Shown here: positions 22,780-33,710 of the stretch, piece by piece
Layout of the letters: every line of letters starts with the position of its first letter
Numbering within the stretch: position 1 is the stretch's first letter
Assembly (NCBI RefSeq): GCF_022458985.1
Contig: NC_061775.1
Location: forward strand, 28,508,819-28,572,818
Direction: 5' to 3'
From: Mugil cephalus
Taxonomy: Eukaryota; Chordata; Actinopteri; Mugiliformes; Mugilidae
DNA length: 64,000 bases
Notes under the pieces: generated by a model
Told to the model about the DNA's origin: nothing
Seen by the model: only the letters and a program-made list of their open reading frames with translations
Databases searched by the model: none
Made by a program: the position numbers and the translations under genes

Positions 22780-22935
22780 TCCACGTACGGCGAGGGAGCT
22801 CCCGGCTTTCCCTGCGTCACGTCGCCATGGAAACAGATGGAGAGCGGGGGGGCGGGTGGCCTCTATAGGACGAGGAGGCGAGCGGCACGTCGGCGCGTTA
22901 CGTAGGGAGATCCTGCTCCTACATCACGGACCATG
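22780..22935 (+). promoter_or_regulatory. Promoter-like CpG-rich island with X-box
   Basis: A locally CpG-rich stretch with a CRE-like TGCGTCACGTC at about 22813, an RFX-like palindrome GTCGCCATGGAAAC at 22821-22834, a weak TATA-like CTATAGG near 22863 and a splice-donor-like CAT/GTAAGG at about 22933-22938. It could be a promoter with a non-coding first exon on +. No linked coding exon was found. Confidence 0.3.
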
Positions 22936-22980
22936 TAAGGCTCCTTCAGGACCGAGGAGGAGCATCAGAGACATGAGTCA

Positions 22981-23912
22981 GAGGAGGAGGAGGAGGAGGA
23001 GGAGGAGGAGGAAGGAGGAGGACGAAGGATGAGAATGTACCAGAAAAACACTCAGACAGAGACAAGCTGCAGGAATCTGGATCCCGACTTAATAAATAAG
23101 TAGAAAAACAGCTTTAATAAACAGACTGTACAGATCTGATCCTGGATGAATCAGCCCCAGACCTGGTCCCAGACCTGGACCCAGACCTGGACCCAGACCT
23201 GGTCCCAGACCTGGTCTCTGGAGGGCCAGGGTGGATCTGACGGTGGATCTTCTTATCTGCAGCCGTCTCTGATGTGGACGTCTTCATGTCCCCCCACATG
23301 AAGACGTCCTCAGGATGACTCTGTCTCTGTTGTGTGTTGGAAGCTGAACATTCAGCTGGAGTCAAACAGACGTGAGTCACAATCAGATCTGAGGAGTATT
23401 ACTCACCCCCCTCACCCCTCTCACCCCTTTCTCTCCTTTCTCTTTCACGCTCTGCTCTTCTTTTAAACCACATGTGTCAAACATACGGCTCACGGCCCAA
23501 AAGCTGCCCACCAGAGGGACTGATGTGGTCCTGCAGAAATCTGCAACTTACTAATACGATTTTATTTCTAATTTATCCTCTGGTTTATTCAGAGAAGTGA
23601 ACACAACACTGAGACCAGGACCGGACCAGGACCAGGACCGGACAGAACCAGGACTAGACAGAACCACACCTTCGTAAAATAATGGCTTAAGTCTTTTTTT
23701 TTCATAATAAGTATCATATATTGAATATTTGTTCAGTCTTTAGATCAAACTGGGCTGAATGTGGCCACTGAACTACAATTAAAAATAAAGTTTGAAGTTA
23801 CAGGCAAAGAATCCAGATAAACATTCACATTCTGTTCCCTGGTTCCATCGAACTCATAAGTTTCCATGTGAGACTCGTCGGCTGTGATTTAATATTTTAG
23901 AGATTCCAGACG
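22981..23912. other. Intergenic with GGA microsatellite and hAT-like remnant
   Basis: A GGA run lies at about 22981-23025 and tandem CCAGACCTGG(A/T)CC units at about 23157-23217. About 23465-23800 contains CAAACATACGGCTCACGGCC and later GGGCTGAATGTGGCC, words typical of hAT-type repeats in fish; related pieces occur at 41.27, 55.88 and 58.99 kb. Confidence 0.45.
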
Positions 23913-23914
23913 TG

Positions 23915-24030
23915 ATCTTGATTGGATGTTTTCGCGGAGCAGCTTTAAATAGTGTTTCCAGTCAGAGGAGCGTGAAGCTGCCGCTCTGCTCTATAAATAC
24001 CTCCTCTGGACGCCGCCGCTTATTTTTATC
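23915..24030 (+). promoter_or_regulatory. Promoter-like segment with TATA and CCAAT-type boxes
   Basis: TATAAATA at 23992-23999 is a good TATA box, with an ATTGG (reverse CCAAT) at about 23921 and AT-rich MEF2-like words (TTTAAATAG, CTATAAATAC, TTATTTTTAT). No coding exon follows on +. The transcript, if any, is unknown. Confidence 0.25.
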
Positions 24031-24319
24031 CTGGCTGAGGCTAAATTTACCAACCACAGAGTCGCCTCCACGCCTCCACCCAAACCCACCTCCCTCCAGA
24101 CTCAACAGGCTGGAAAACACAGGCGCTGTTTTCGTCTGACGTCTGAGGAGAATCAGGTTCAGACTGAGACTAAAGAAATAAAACATTATTTCATCTGAGA
24201 CACATTCATTTATTTGCTGCTGGTGGTTCAAGTTTCACAATTACAACAAGCCCCACCCACCAAACCCGGCTTTCATCCCAAACCACGGCCCCTCCCTGCA
24301 CCCGCAGACCAGCACCGAG

Positions 24320-24610
24320 CTGACCCACTGACTGCAGCTCTGTCTGGACCAGGACCACGGACCAGGACCAGGAACCCTTTACAGACTGCAGCTCTGTCTG
24401 GACCAGGACCACGGACCAGGACCAGGAACCGTTTACAGACTGCAGCTTTACGCTGATCCAGCCTCTGCTCCAGAGACCAGGGTCTGGGTCTGGACCAGGA
24501 TCAGGATCAGGATCAGGATCAGGATCAGGATCAGGACCAGGACCAGGACCAGGGTCTGGATCAGGATCAGGGTCTGGATCAGGATCAGGGTCTGGATCAG
24601 GACCAGGTCT
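24320..24610. repeat. GGACCAGGA/GATCAGG tandem arrays
   Basis: Two copies of a ~62-bp unit (GCAGCTCTGTCTGGACCAGG and so on) are followed by GGATCA hexamers (about 24497-24534) and TCTGGATCAGGATCAGG copies to about 24605. Confidence 0.9.
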
Positions 24611-25024
24611 TCATGTGATGAACAGACTCTGATCAAAGAGAACATTTAGTTAAAACTCGTTTCTCTTTTCATTCATCTCAACCACAATAAATGAGTCAAG
24701 AGAACAACTTTCAACTCAATGGATAAATACACAGACACAGCATTAAGATAAATAAAAAAAAAAGTCAAATTAAATAAAATCGAACAAAAACACACAAACC
24801 AGAATGAAACAATATAAAATAATATAACACATCATTTACGTTAAAATAAAATAAAGTGAGTCGTTCCAGCTCTTCAGGCTCATAAAGTTCAGCAGGTGAT
24901 CACAGTCAGGTGATAATGTGACTCTGATGCTAATGCTAGCCGACATTCAGCTTAAAACAACAAGATTTCAAATGGACTTCTGAATGGGAAACAAGAGGGA
25001 AACAAAGACGGATCCTTCCCACAG

Positions 25025-25026
<2 letters not shown>

Positions 25027-25071
<45 letters not shown>

Positions 25072-25072
25072 G
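25027..25072 (+). repeat. (CTTT)n microsatellite
   Basis: About eleven uninterrupted CTTT copies. Confidence 0.97.
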
Positions 25073-25497
25073 GGTCTTTCATCTCTTGCCTCCTGCAGTC
25101 TTCTCATCTGGAGTGTGTCGGTTCGGTTCCTGTGTGACTCCTGGTGCTGGAACCAGACCAGAGACTCGGTCTTGGTCTCATCTGAGTCTGGACTCACTTC
25201 AAAGTCTGAGGTCTGGAGAGTAACGAGGAGCAGGATACGCTCCGTGAGTAAAACCCTCCTAAAAGATGCAGGAGCTTTTATCCAGGTCCAGATTCACACA
25301 TCAGACGCCCCCAGTTCTGGTTCTGGTCCTGGTCCCGGTCCAGGGTCAGGTTCAGGCTGATCTGGGTTTTTTCTCTGAATGAAACAGACACAGTCCAGGA
25401 GCAGGAGGGAGGTCAGGTCCTTCCTTCCCACCTTCTTTCCTTATTTCTCTCTTATCATTTCCACTAATTTTTTTAGTTTTTATTTACTGGCTGGTTT

Positions 25498-25600
<103 letters not shown>

Positions 25601-25921
25601 AGGTCTCTGGGGCTGTGATGAAACCTGCTGATAACAGATGTGACACATCATCTCGTTTCTGTCTGAGCCAAAACCTTTTAGTGAAATTTACCACCATTAA
25701 CGCCTCGTTTCTCTTCCCAGAATCCTCCTGGGGTGGAGGCTCGGGGGTGGAGGACGGGGGTGGAGGACGGGGGGTATGATACCGGCGGCTCACAGAGGAC
25801 GAGGTGACGTGTTCTGATCCCAGGACGCTGGCGGAGAACAAGCTGTAAATCTCTGAGTCACAAACACGAACATATGGAGTCAACATGAGGAGGGAACTGA
25901 TCCAGCGGCAGAAACCTCTGG

Positions 25922-26190
25922 ACCAGGGACCACTTCAGATCAGGGGTCCACTTTAGATCAGGGGTCCACTTCAGATCAGGGACCACTTTAGATCAGGGAC
26001 CACTTTAGATCAGGGACCACTTCAGATCAGGGGTCCACTTCAGATCAGGGACCACTTTAGATCAGGGACCACTTTAGATCAGGGACCACTTCAGATCAGG
26101 GGTCCACTTCAGATCAGGGACCACTTTAGATCAGGGACCACTTTAGATCAGGGACCACTTCAGATCAGGGGTCCACTTCAGATCAGGGGT
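25922..26190 (+). repeat. AGATCAGGGACCACTT minisatellite
   Basis: Tandem units of about 18-19 bp alternating AGATCAGGGACCACTT(T/C) and AGATCAGGGGTCCACTT(C), arranged in a higher-order pattern of about 111 bp (GGGGTCC, GGGACC, GGGACC, GGGACC). Confidence 0.93.
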
Positions 26191-26654
26191 CCGTCTAGTC
26201 CGGGTCTCACTGTTGTGTTCACGCCTTCTCTCAGATCATAACATCATCATCGGCCACAGAATGAAATAACCCGGATTAGTTTGACTGAGGGAGAAGATTT
26301 GGAGGATTTAGTAGAAAAGTATTTTATAAAAGTTCTTCTACAAAACAACTTCATATAAAACCTGACTTCAGACCAACACCTGAACTAGAACGTGGTCCAG
26401 AGGAAGAAAGGTTTTGAGTTTCTAACGTGGAGAGAAACGTGGCTCTGAGTAGTTTCATGCTTTAAAAGTTACATGAAACAGTGACGTCCTCAGTGCTGCA
26501 GCTGTTTAGTTTGCAGACTTCAGACTTTGTTGACGGTAGCTAACAGTAGCTAACGGTAGCTAACGGTAGCTAACGGTAGCTAACAGTAGCGTTTAGCCTC
26601 TTTCATACGTTAACCTTCAGCAGAGGAGAGGAGGTGTCAACTACGTCATTTTAT

Positions 26655-27085
26655 TCAAAATGTTATAATAAAATGTCAACACAAATGAATCCACCCTCAT
26701 GATTCACACACAGACCCTCCACTGGTGTGAGTCATTCATTCTTCTACCTTCAGTTCTTCCTGCTTCACTTTGGCAGCGGCTGAAACTTTCACCCAAATAT
26801 CGAGTTGAACAAATGTGTGTGACTCCAAACCTGCTCAGTCAACCTGACCCAGTCTCTGCTGATCCAGAACTAACACACCGATACCAAGACAAACCAGGAC
26901 AAACCAGGACAAACCAAGACAAACCAAGACAAACCAGGACAAACCAGGACAAACCAAGACAAACCAAGACAAAGACAAGCTGCCAATGCTGCTGCTAATA
27001 TGTGTCCACTCCTGCAGCCACTGTTCACTGGGAGAGACTGTTCTCAATAAGAAGCGTCAGCTCTGCTCTGGTTGGACAATGTCCA
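26655..27085 (-). mobile_element. Dispersed repeat family B, reversed copy
   Basis: Reverse complement of about 11300-11750. An internal AAACCAAGACA/AAACCAGGACA array (about 26886-26973) has expanded here, whereas the 11.4-kb copy has only two units. Confidence 0.8.
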
Positions 27086-28930
27086 CAAGTTAGTTTGTCT
27101 CCGTAGCAACAGGGACACGTTCATGTGGACACATGGTGGACAAAGAAAGACACAAAACGTTGTTGAGTTGTGTTTAACTCGTTCAGTGCAGATATATTCT
27201 CTTGTTCCTGGAGTCTGTTTAATCATCAACAATGAAACGCATCAATAGAGGAGATTTAATCAGATTTTATTTTGCCAAACACTTGTAAGAAAAGTGTAAA
27301 AATGCTTTAATCTGACTGATTTCTCTTCTTGATATCTGCTCATTGAAGTGAATCAGAAAAGCAGCCGATGTGTTTGTGCTGAGGAGGAGGAAGCGTCTGG
27401 AGCAGCGCGTCCAGACGAACCCTGGCTGTTGTTGTTTGGTGGAGGAGTCTGGTGTAAAAGCCAAACATCTGGAGTCTGCAGAGGAGCTGCTTGTTGTCCA
27501 GACGCTGGAGGAAGACGAGGTGATTAAAGTTCCTGTCTGGGTCTCTGCTGAGTCTGACACCGCCGGGTTTCCCCTCTGACTCACAGCTCAGAAACTCTCA
27601 CTGAAAATCTGAGTCAAGGGAAAAAAAGGAAGACAAGCCTCATTTTTAGGAAATTATAATCACACACGTCTGCATAGCTTTGAGTTTCAGCTCATGACAC
27701 CACCTGCATGCAGGATTCAAACCAGGGACGTCTGAGGTCTCAGTTTAGATCCTTCACGGTCTCCGACAAACAGAGACGTCTGGAGCGGTGGTGTTTCCAG
27801 GAGGAGGAGGAGGAGCCTGGTCCTGGTCCTGGTCCTGGTTGGTCCTGGTCCTGGTTGGTCCTGGTCCTGGTTGGTCCTGGTTGGTCCTGGTCCTGGTTGG
27901 TCCTGGTCCTGGCTGGTCCTGGTGATGGTTATCTGGAGTCGGTTGGAGAAGCTGCAGCTGATGAGCTCATCATGACTTGAGGTTTTTAAATGTAAATGTG
28001 CAGCAGCGTTGTTCCTGCCTCCAGTTACAGGAGGGACGTCTTTATGCAAATGACGTGGAAATTTTATGCAAACTAGTGGATTCATGGGCTGTTATCTGCA
28101 GGAAACGGGCTCCTCCTAATTTAGGCTCTCTGGCTCCAGACATGTGGTAAAAACAGTGCAGACTTTAATCCGTCTCTGCAGAAACCAGAGGACCACACAG
28201 GCTCTGCAGAGCGACTGCTCCCGACTCCTCCTGACTCGTCCTCAGCTCCTCAGCATTTACAGACAGTGATTCAGGACGTGTCTGACTTTCCATCACCACA
28301 CTTCACCCGGAAATCCATGGTCTCTAGTGTCTGGTCTCTGGTCTCTAGTCTCTGGTCTCTGGTCTCTGGTCTCTAGTCTCTAGTCTCTGGTCTCTAGTCT
28401 CTGGTCTCTGGTCTCTAGTCTCTGGTCTCTAGTCTCTAGTCTCTGGTCTCTGGCTGCAGACTTTTCTGGGTGTTGCCGCTGCTTTGCATTCCTGAGCCCC
28501 AGAGAGGAATGAGAGGAATGAGAGGAATGCAGCAAACACGAGACACTGAAATAAGATGAAAGACCTGTCTCCAGCTGTAGAGAAGAGAAGAGAAGAGAAG
28601 AGAAGAGAAGAGAAGAGAAGAGAAGAGAAGAGAAGAGAAGAGAAGAGAAGAGAAGAGAAGAGAAGAGAAGAGAAGAGAAGAGAAGAGAAGAGCCTCATGT
28701 GTCTCCTCAGGTTCATGAACAGATGATTTTATTTTTGCTTCATTCTTTGATTCCAGACACAAACTCTCATTCATCTGCTGCTGAGACATTAGATGTCATT
28801 CAAATATTAAATTAAATTAAATTAAATAATAAATTAAATGTTTATAGTGTAGATTAACAAATGAATAAATATTAAAAATTAAATAAATTGTAGAAAAACT
28901 GAAATAAAATGAGTTTTCTGTGGAGTAGAT
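27085..28930. other. Intergenic with several tandem arrays
   Basis: Holds TCCTGG/TTGGTCCTGG copies (about 27818-27925), a TCTCTGG/TCTCTAG array (about 28319-28454), the AGAAG pentamer run (28579-28692) and ATTAA repeats (about 28808-28825). The long ORFs here are repeat artefacts. Confidence 0.6.
28579..28692 (+). repeat. (AGAAG)n pentanucleotide microsatellite
   Basis: More than twenty uninterrupted copies of the pentamer AGAAG. Confidence 0.97.
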
Positions 28931-28995
28931 CCTCAGCATCCAGCCAGAGATTCTGTTGCACCTGAACGTGACCGGGCCGGGTCAGTGTTGATCAC

Positions 28996-29095
28996 TGGGG
29001 GGGGTGGGGGGTGGGGGAGGGGGGGTGGACGGGGTGGACGGGGGGGGACGGGGGGACATGTGTTGAACTGTCTCCCCCCCCCCCCCCCCCCCCCA
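28996..29095 (+). repeat. Poly-G-rich run followed by poly-C run
   Basis: From 28997 to about 29056 there are at least eight runs of four or more G, and 29073-29094 is an almost pure C run. The strand can form G-quadruplexes or a G/C hairpin. Confidence 0.9.
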
Positions 29096-29719
29096 GCAGC
29101 TGCTGCAGCGTCTGTAGACCTGCTGTCCGTCCGTCTGAGGTTTTTCTGCAGACTCGGACCAGAAGCAGCTCCGTGTGCTGATGTTCCACAGGATTCACAT
29201 AATGCTTCTTCCAGCTGACCTGCCGACCCCCCCCTGAACTGCCCTCCACCCTCGGCAGGGTCACCAGCTGGGGGCACATTCACACCTCTGGTCCTTGGAG
29301 CTCGAGAAACTGAAAACACAGAGGTGTCGTCTGCAGAGGCCTCAACACGTCGCTTTGTTTTTCTGAACCAGACGAATCTGCTTCTGTTCGTTTCACTGAT
29401 CTGACTTCATGTTGTTAATGAGTTAAACTCCATCAGATTTCACATGGAGCGATGTGGGGGGGGGGGGGGTCCAGGAGAACTGACCCCTCAGCAGAGCGAA
29501 GCGTCCTCCTCAGGGCCGCGACCCCTCAGCCTTCAGGCTGCACACCTGTGGTCGTTTACCTGAGGAGGTGTGAAAGAGTCGGAGGCCACGACCCCCCAGG
29601 ACTCACAGCCTGTCAAACCACCTGCCAACACACACACATCACCTGTCAAACAGCTGAGGTTAGAACCATCTATGATACATATTCATGTTCATGCTGTCGA
29701 ACCATTAAATGTTAAACTG

Positions 29720-29862
29720 CAGCTGAGAACAGTGTCTCCCAGTGAACAGTGGCTGCAGGAGTGGACACATATTAGCAGCAGCATTGGCAGCTTGTCTTTG
29801 TCTTGGTTTGTCTTGGTTTGTCTCCAGCTGTTAGCCGCGTTAGCCCAAGTGCTAGCAGAATC
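29720..29862 (+). mobile_element. Dispersed repeat family B, short copy
   Basis: Shares CAGTGAACAGTGGCTGCAGG through TTGTCTTGGTTTGTCTCCAG with 11347-11452. It continues CTGTTAGCCGCGTTAGCCCA like the reversed 46.35-kb copy, so these two form a subfamily. Confidence 0.8.
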
Positions 29863-30379
29863 CCCGGCTAACGTATGCTTGGCTTGGTTCATGTGCTGTT
29901 TGAAGCTGGAAAGAAAACTCCTTCCTGCAGAGTGTGATGATACTTTATGTGTCTCCACTGGTCCCTCTTGGTGTCTTTGTCCTCAAATGTCCCATGGAGA
30001 GGACCAACGTGCTGTTTAGCGTCTTCCATCTTTATGGGTTGGTTCTGCTGCCTGTCACTACCGGATCAGCTGGTGCTAACGCTAACGCTACTTGGACAAA
30101 CTGAGACACGTTCACAGTCGTTCTGCTGCAGACGCTTCATTAATCACATTCATCAGATGATGATTTAATCTGTGGTCATTTTCACAGCCCTCGTTTAGCT
30201 TAAAGCCGATCGATGAAACGTCAGCTGTGAGTTCCAGGAAGCTTCGTGTGTTTCCAGAGGGCAGACGGACTAAGGTTCTAGCTGTGGAGGAGGGTTTGGT
30301 TCTGGTCCTGGTGGAGCTCGGACGCCTGCAGACGTGAAGCTGCAGCGTCGTCCTTTGCTCTGCGCTTGTTCCTCTGAGG

Positions 30380-30560
30380 TTCTCTGACGGAGTCTCGGCT
30401 CTGCTCTGGCGTCAGAGCTCTGACATTTGGACCCGGGCTATTTAAAGCGGCCGGCGCTGGTCTGAGTCAGGGTTCTCTGTCGTCGGTCGGCTGTGTGATG
30501 GAGGCGTGTTGGTGGCGTGTTTACGTCTGTCGGCTGCAGGGATAAGGCCTGAACTCTGCT
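30380..30560 (+). promoter_or_regulatory. Promoter-like GC-rich segment with TATA-like box
   Basis: TATTTAAAG at 30439-30447 sits in a GC-rich stretch, followed by an ATG (30499) opening only 15 codons. No exon chain was found. A start site near 30470 is possible but unsupported. Confidence 0.22.
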
Positions 30561-31169
30561 GACTTTCCTCTGGAGACGTATGATGAAACCAACATGACTC
30601 ACACACACTGTTTGTGTGTTTTTACGAGGGCCGATGTCGGGTCCAGGACCTTTGTGAGGTGAGGTCTGACCCGACTTAATTTACAGTTTAGATTCAGACT
30701 GAAAGGACAGAGCTGTCCTCTGAAAGCTGGAAGGAGCGGTGTGTGTTAAAGGCGTGGGCGGATCTGGTTTGTTGCGTGACATGGCGTTGTTCTTCCCTCC
30801 AGACGCGCCGCGTCATGCCTCCTTTCACAACACGCGTGTGATCACAGGCCTTAGTGTTAGTGAACTGTGCAGCTTCATCAAGCTCCAAAACATCTGGGTC
30901 TCATTTAGAGCCACAGAGTAAATCCCTCTGCAGCCTCAACCATTTACCGTTTAACTAACTCAGGATCACACATATCACTACTGTTACTCATCTGTCCATC
31001 ACCACATTAAGACTCACTGGTGGTTTGGTTTCATTAATCCTACGCTCTGCTCCACCTCCACCACTAGCAAGGAAGTGATGGATTATATACACAACTTATT
31101 CATAAAAATAGTGTTACCTGAAATAAATGACACCATCCCTGAAAAAAAAGTATTGGACGTGTATTTTAT

Positions 31170-31266
31170 TGTTTAATTTTGGCCCAAGCCCCGCCCACTA
31201 ACATGGAGGGGGTGGAGCCTCCAGCCACCAGGGGGAGCTCTACTAGCTCTGTCTTCATTTTAGAGG
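31170..31266 (-). repeat. Dispersed repeat family A, reversed copy
   Basis: Reads on + GGCCCAAGCCCCGCCCACTA, then ACATGGAGGGGGTGGAGCCT, then CCACCAGGGGGAGC (31225-31238). It is the reverse of the copies at 33.6 and 43.5 kb. Confidence 0.8.
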
Positions 31267-31554
31267 CTCCTCCTTCAACGAGAAGAGTGAATATTTATAT
31301 TTGTATGTTCATATTAATACGCATTACAACACTACAACAGTGATTAACTATAGTTTGCTAAACTAGAACAGTAACTACAGGCCCTAGCTGCTAATTATTT
31401 GCATTTCTGATTACAGTTAGCTAGCTAGCTAGCTAGCTAGCCAAATAACTGCTGGTAGTTGGTGACGCCTCAGCACTGTCTTGCTAGCTAACTGTACCTA
31501 GCAATGTGGCAACTGCTAACTACTAGCATAGTAGTTGTACTATGTGTCAGTTTT

Positions 31555-31586
<32 letters not shown>

Positions 31587-33535
31587 TGGTAGAGACAGAG
31601 ACTGAGACGAGACCTGAACCCTGGAGCTTCTTCCAGCGTCGGAGGAACGATAAAGAGAATAAAGACCCGACTCATCACGGTGATGATGGAAAATCTATTT
31701 GAGGACATGAGGCTGGTCTCTGAAGATCAGGGTCTGTGGTGGTGTGGTCGTATTGTTGGGGTGGGGGGGTGGAGGGTGTAGGGGGTGGGGAGGGGGGGTG
31801 GAGGGTGTGTGTGTGTGTGGGTGGGGGTGGGGGGGGGGGCGTCTCCATTGATGGGCTGTGGTTGCAGCACCTCCCTGTGAAATGGGAGCAGCGTGCAGGG
31901 AGGGGTCTGAGGGGTTGTGGTGTGGTTTGGGTTCATGGCGGACGGGATGGGCGGGGGGCTCCTGTGGTGATGGTCGGGGTCTGTTTGAGTCTATTTTTAG
32001 TCTGGACTCCGCTGGGCCTCAAACTAGAGAGAGAATAGAAACTGTGTGTGTGTGTGTGTTTTTTTTGGAGGGGGGGGGTCATATTAAAATGAATGCTGTC
32101 CTTTTATCAGCTCAGATGAGCTGGAGGCAGATTCATCCAGAGTAACTCAAACTGTGTTTTCAGATTTCTGCAGTGAAGTTCGGAGCTTTTCATTTGTTTT
32201 ATCGACTTGTTGTTTCTTCAGAGCAACATTCAGAGTTAATTAAAAGCATGTTTGCATGTCTTAGTTTTGCAGCGTGTGGATCAGCTGTTTGTTAAAGTTT
32301 CCCTCGCTGTGTGTTTCCTGGTGTGAACGGTTTCATGGAGGAAACAGACCTCGATGAACTTTGACCCCGCGACGTCTCGGTTCAGGTCGGAGGTGGTGGA
32401 GGTCAAAGGTCAGGAGGAGGTTCACACCTGATCTGACGCCTCAGTCTGGACCAGAGGAGAAAGCACCATGATAAATATCCAGCTCCTTAAATGTCACACG
32501 TGAACAGTTTGTGCTTTTTAATTAATGATGAATGAATGAATACGTGTCCGTCATCTTTACGTGACTCTGTGTTTGTTCATTAACGTGCGAATCGTCTGAT
32601 CTGGAGGAGAATCTCTGGCCTTTACCTGCTGTTGTGACAGACACTTTTCCTTTGTGCTGAACTTGACTGAATGTTTGAGGCTCTGTGTGTTTTGAAGGAG
32701 GGGCTAATGCTAATGCTAATGCTGATGCTATGAGTCAGTGTTGGTTGTCCCAGCAGGAGGAAGCCCAGGACTCGCTCTCCCGCGCTCCGTCCTCCTTCAC
32801 AGGAGTGATTTGCGTATTCTGCAGGAGCTTGAACAAACACCATCATGACTCAGACGCTCTAATTGTCTCGTCGTTCACTCCCATCATTAACGCGTTAGCT
32901 TAGCGTTGCTCATCCTGCAGCTGGTAAATATTTGCTGACACATTTTTTGGTTCTTTGTGAACCGAACACACGTCTGCTTCTATTTTTAACTCGTCCAACC
33001 TGCTGCGCTCCTGTTATTATCTGCAGGATCCTCCGGTTCATTCGGGTTCTAGATGATTATTAGAGGAGTTTTTCTCCCTCAAACATTCCTTCAAAGAGCA
33101 ACCGAGGCTAAAACGTCCTGCAGCACACGGACCATGTGTTACACACTTTCTCTTCTGGGGAATAAACACAAGCACATCAGTGCTGAGTTTACTACTCACT
33201 CCAGTAAACATTCACATTCTCTCCTGAAGTCGCTATTAACACAAGATGAAACAGGAACGACGGGAGCGTTTCTCCACCTGATGATGAGATGAAAGAAAAC
33301 AGATCCCTCCGGGTGAGTCACCGCGTCCCTGAGGCTGTTTCAACGTCAACCCAACACTATTTACTTTAGAGCCACTTCGCTGGCGTCCCTAATAAAGTGG
33401 CCGGAGGGGCTGTGATCCTCAGACGTGTGCATGACGCTGTTTGTCTTCATAAACCTGTCGCCTGCAGCCAGTCGCCATGGAAACCCCTCTGCTGACATCA
33501 CCAGGCTGAGGTGTGACATCATCTTGTTTGTAATC
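31266..33535. other. Intergenic: TAGC-rich, GT/G-rich and a DR1-like site
   Basis: GCTA tandem copies lie at about 31419-31442, TTTA copies at about 31555-31587 and G/GT-rich simple sequence at 31754-31842. AGGTCAAAGGTCA at 32400-32412 is a perfect DR1 nuclear-receptor-type element. A GCTAAT run is at about 32703-32724 and an RFX-like palindrome at 33471-33484. 32.1-33.4 kb is less repetitive than most of the desert, but I find no spliced ORF. Confidence 0.45.
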
Positions 33536-33650
33536 ATAGACTGTATATAAATATGGAACCAAAGCTAATAGAGCTCCCCCTGGTGGCTGCAATGTAAGTC
33601 ATAAGCTCCACCCCCTCCATGTTAGTGGGTGGAGCTTGGGCCGAACTAAA
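33536..33650 (+). repeat. Dispersed repeat family A, copy with long 5' part
   Basis: Starts ATAGACTGTATATAAATATG, has GCTCCCCCTGGTGG at 33573-33586, and ends with CTCCACCCCCTCCATGTTAG and GGGTGGAGCTTGGGCC. An AT/CA microsatellite follows (about 33655-33710). Confidence 0.8.
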
Positions 33651-33674
33651 ATATACAGATATATATTATATATA

Positions 33675-33708
<34 letters not shown>

Positions 33709-33710
33709 TT

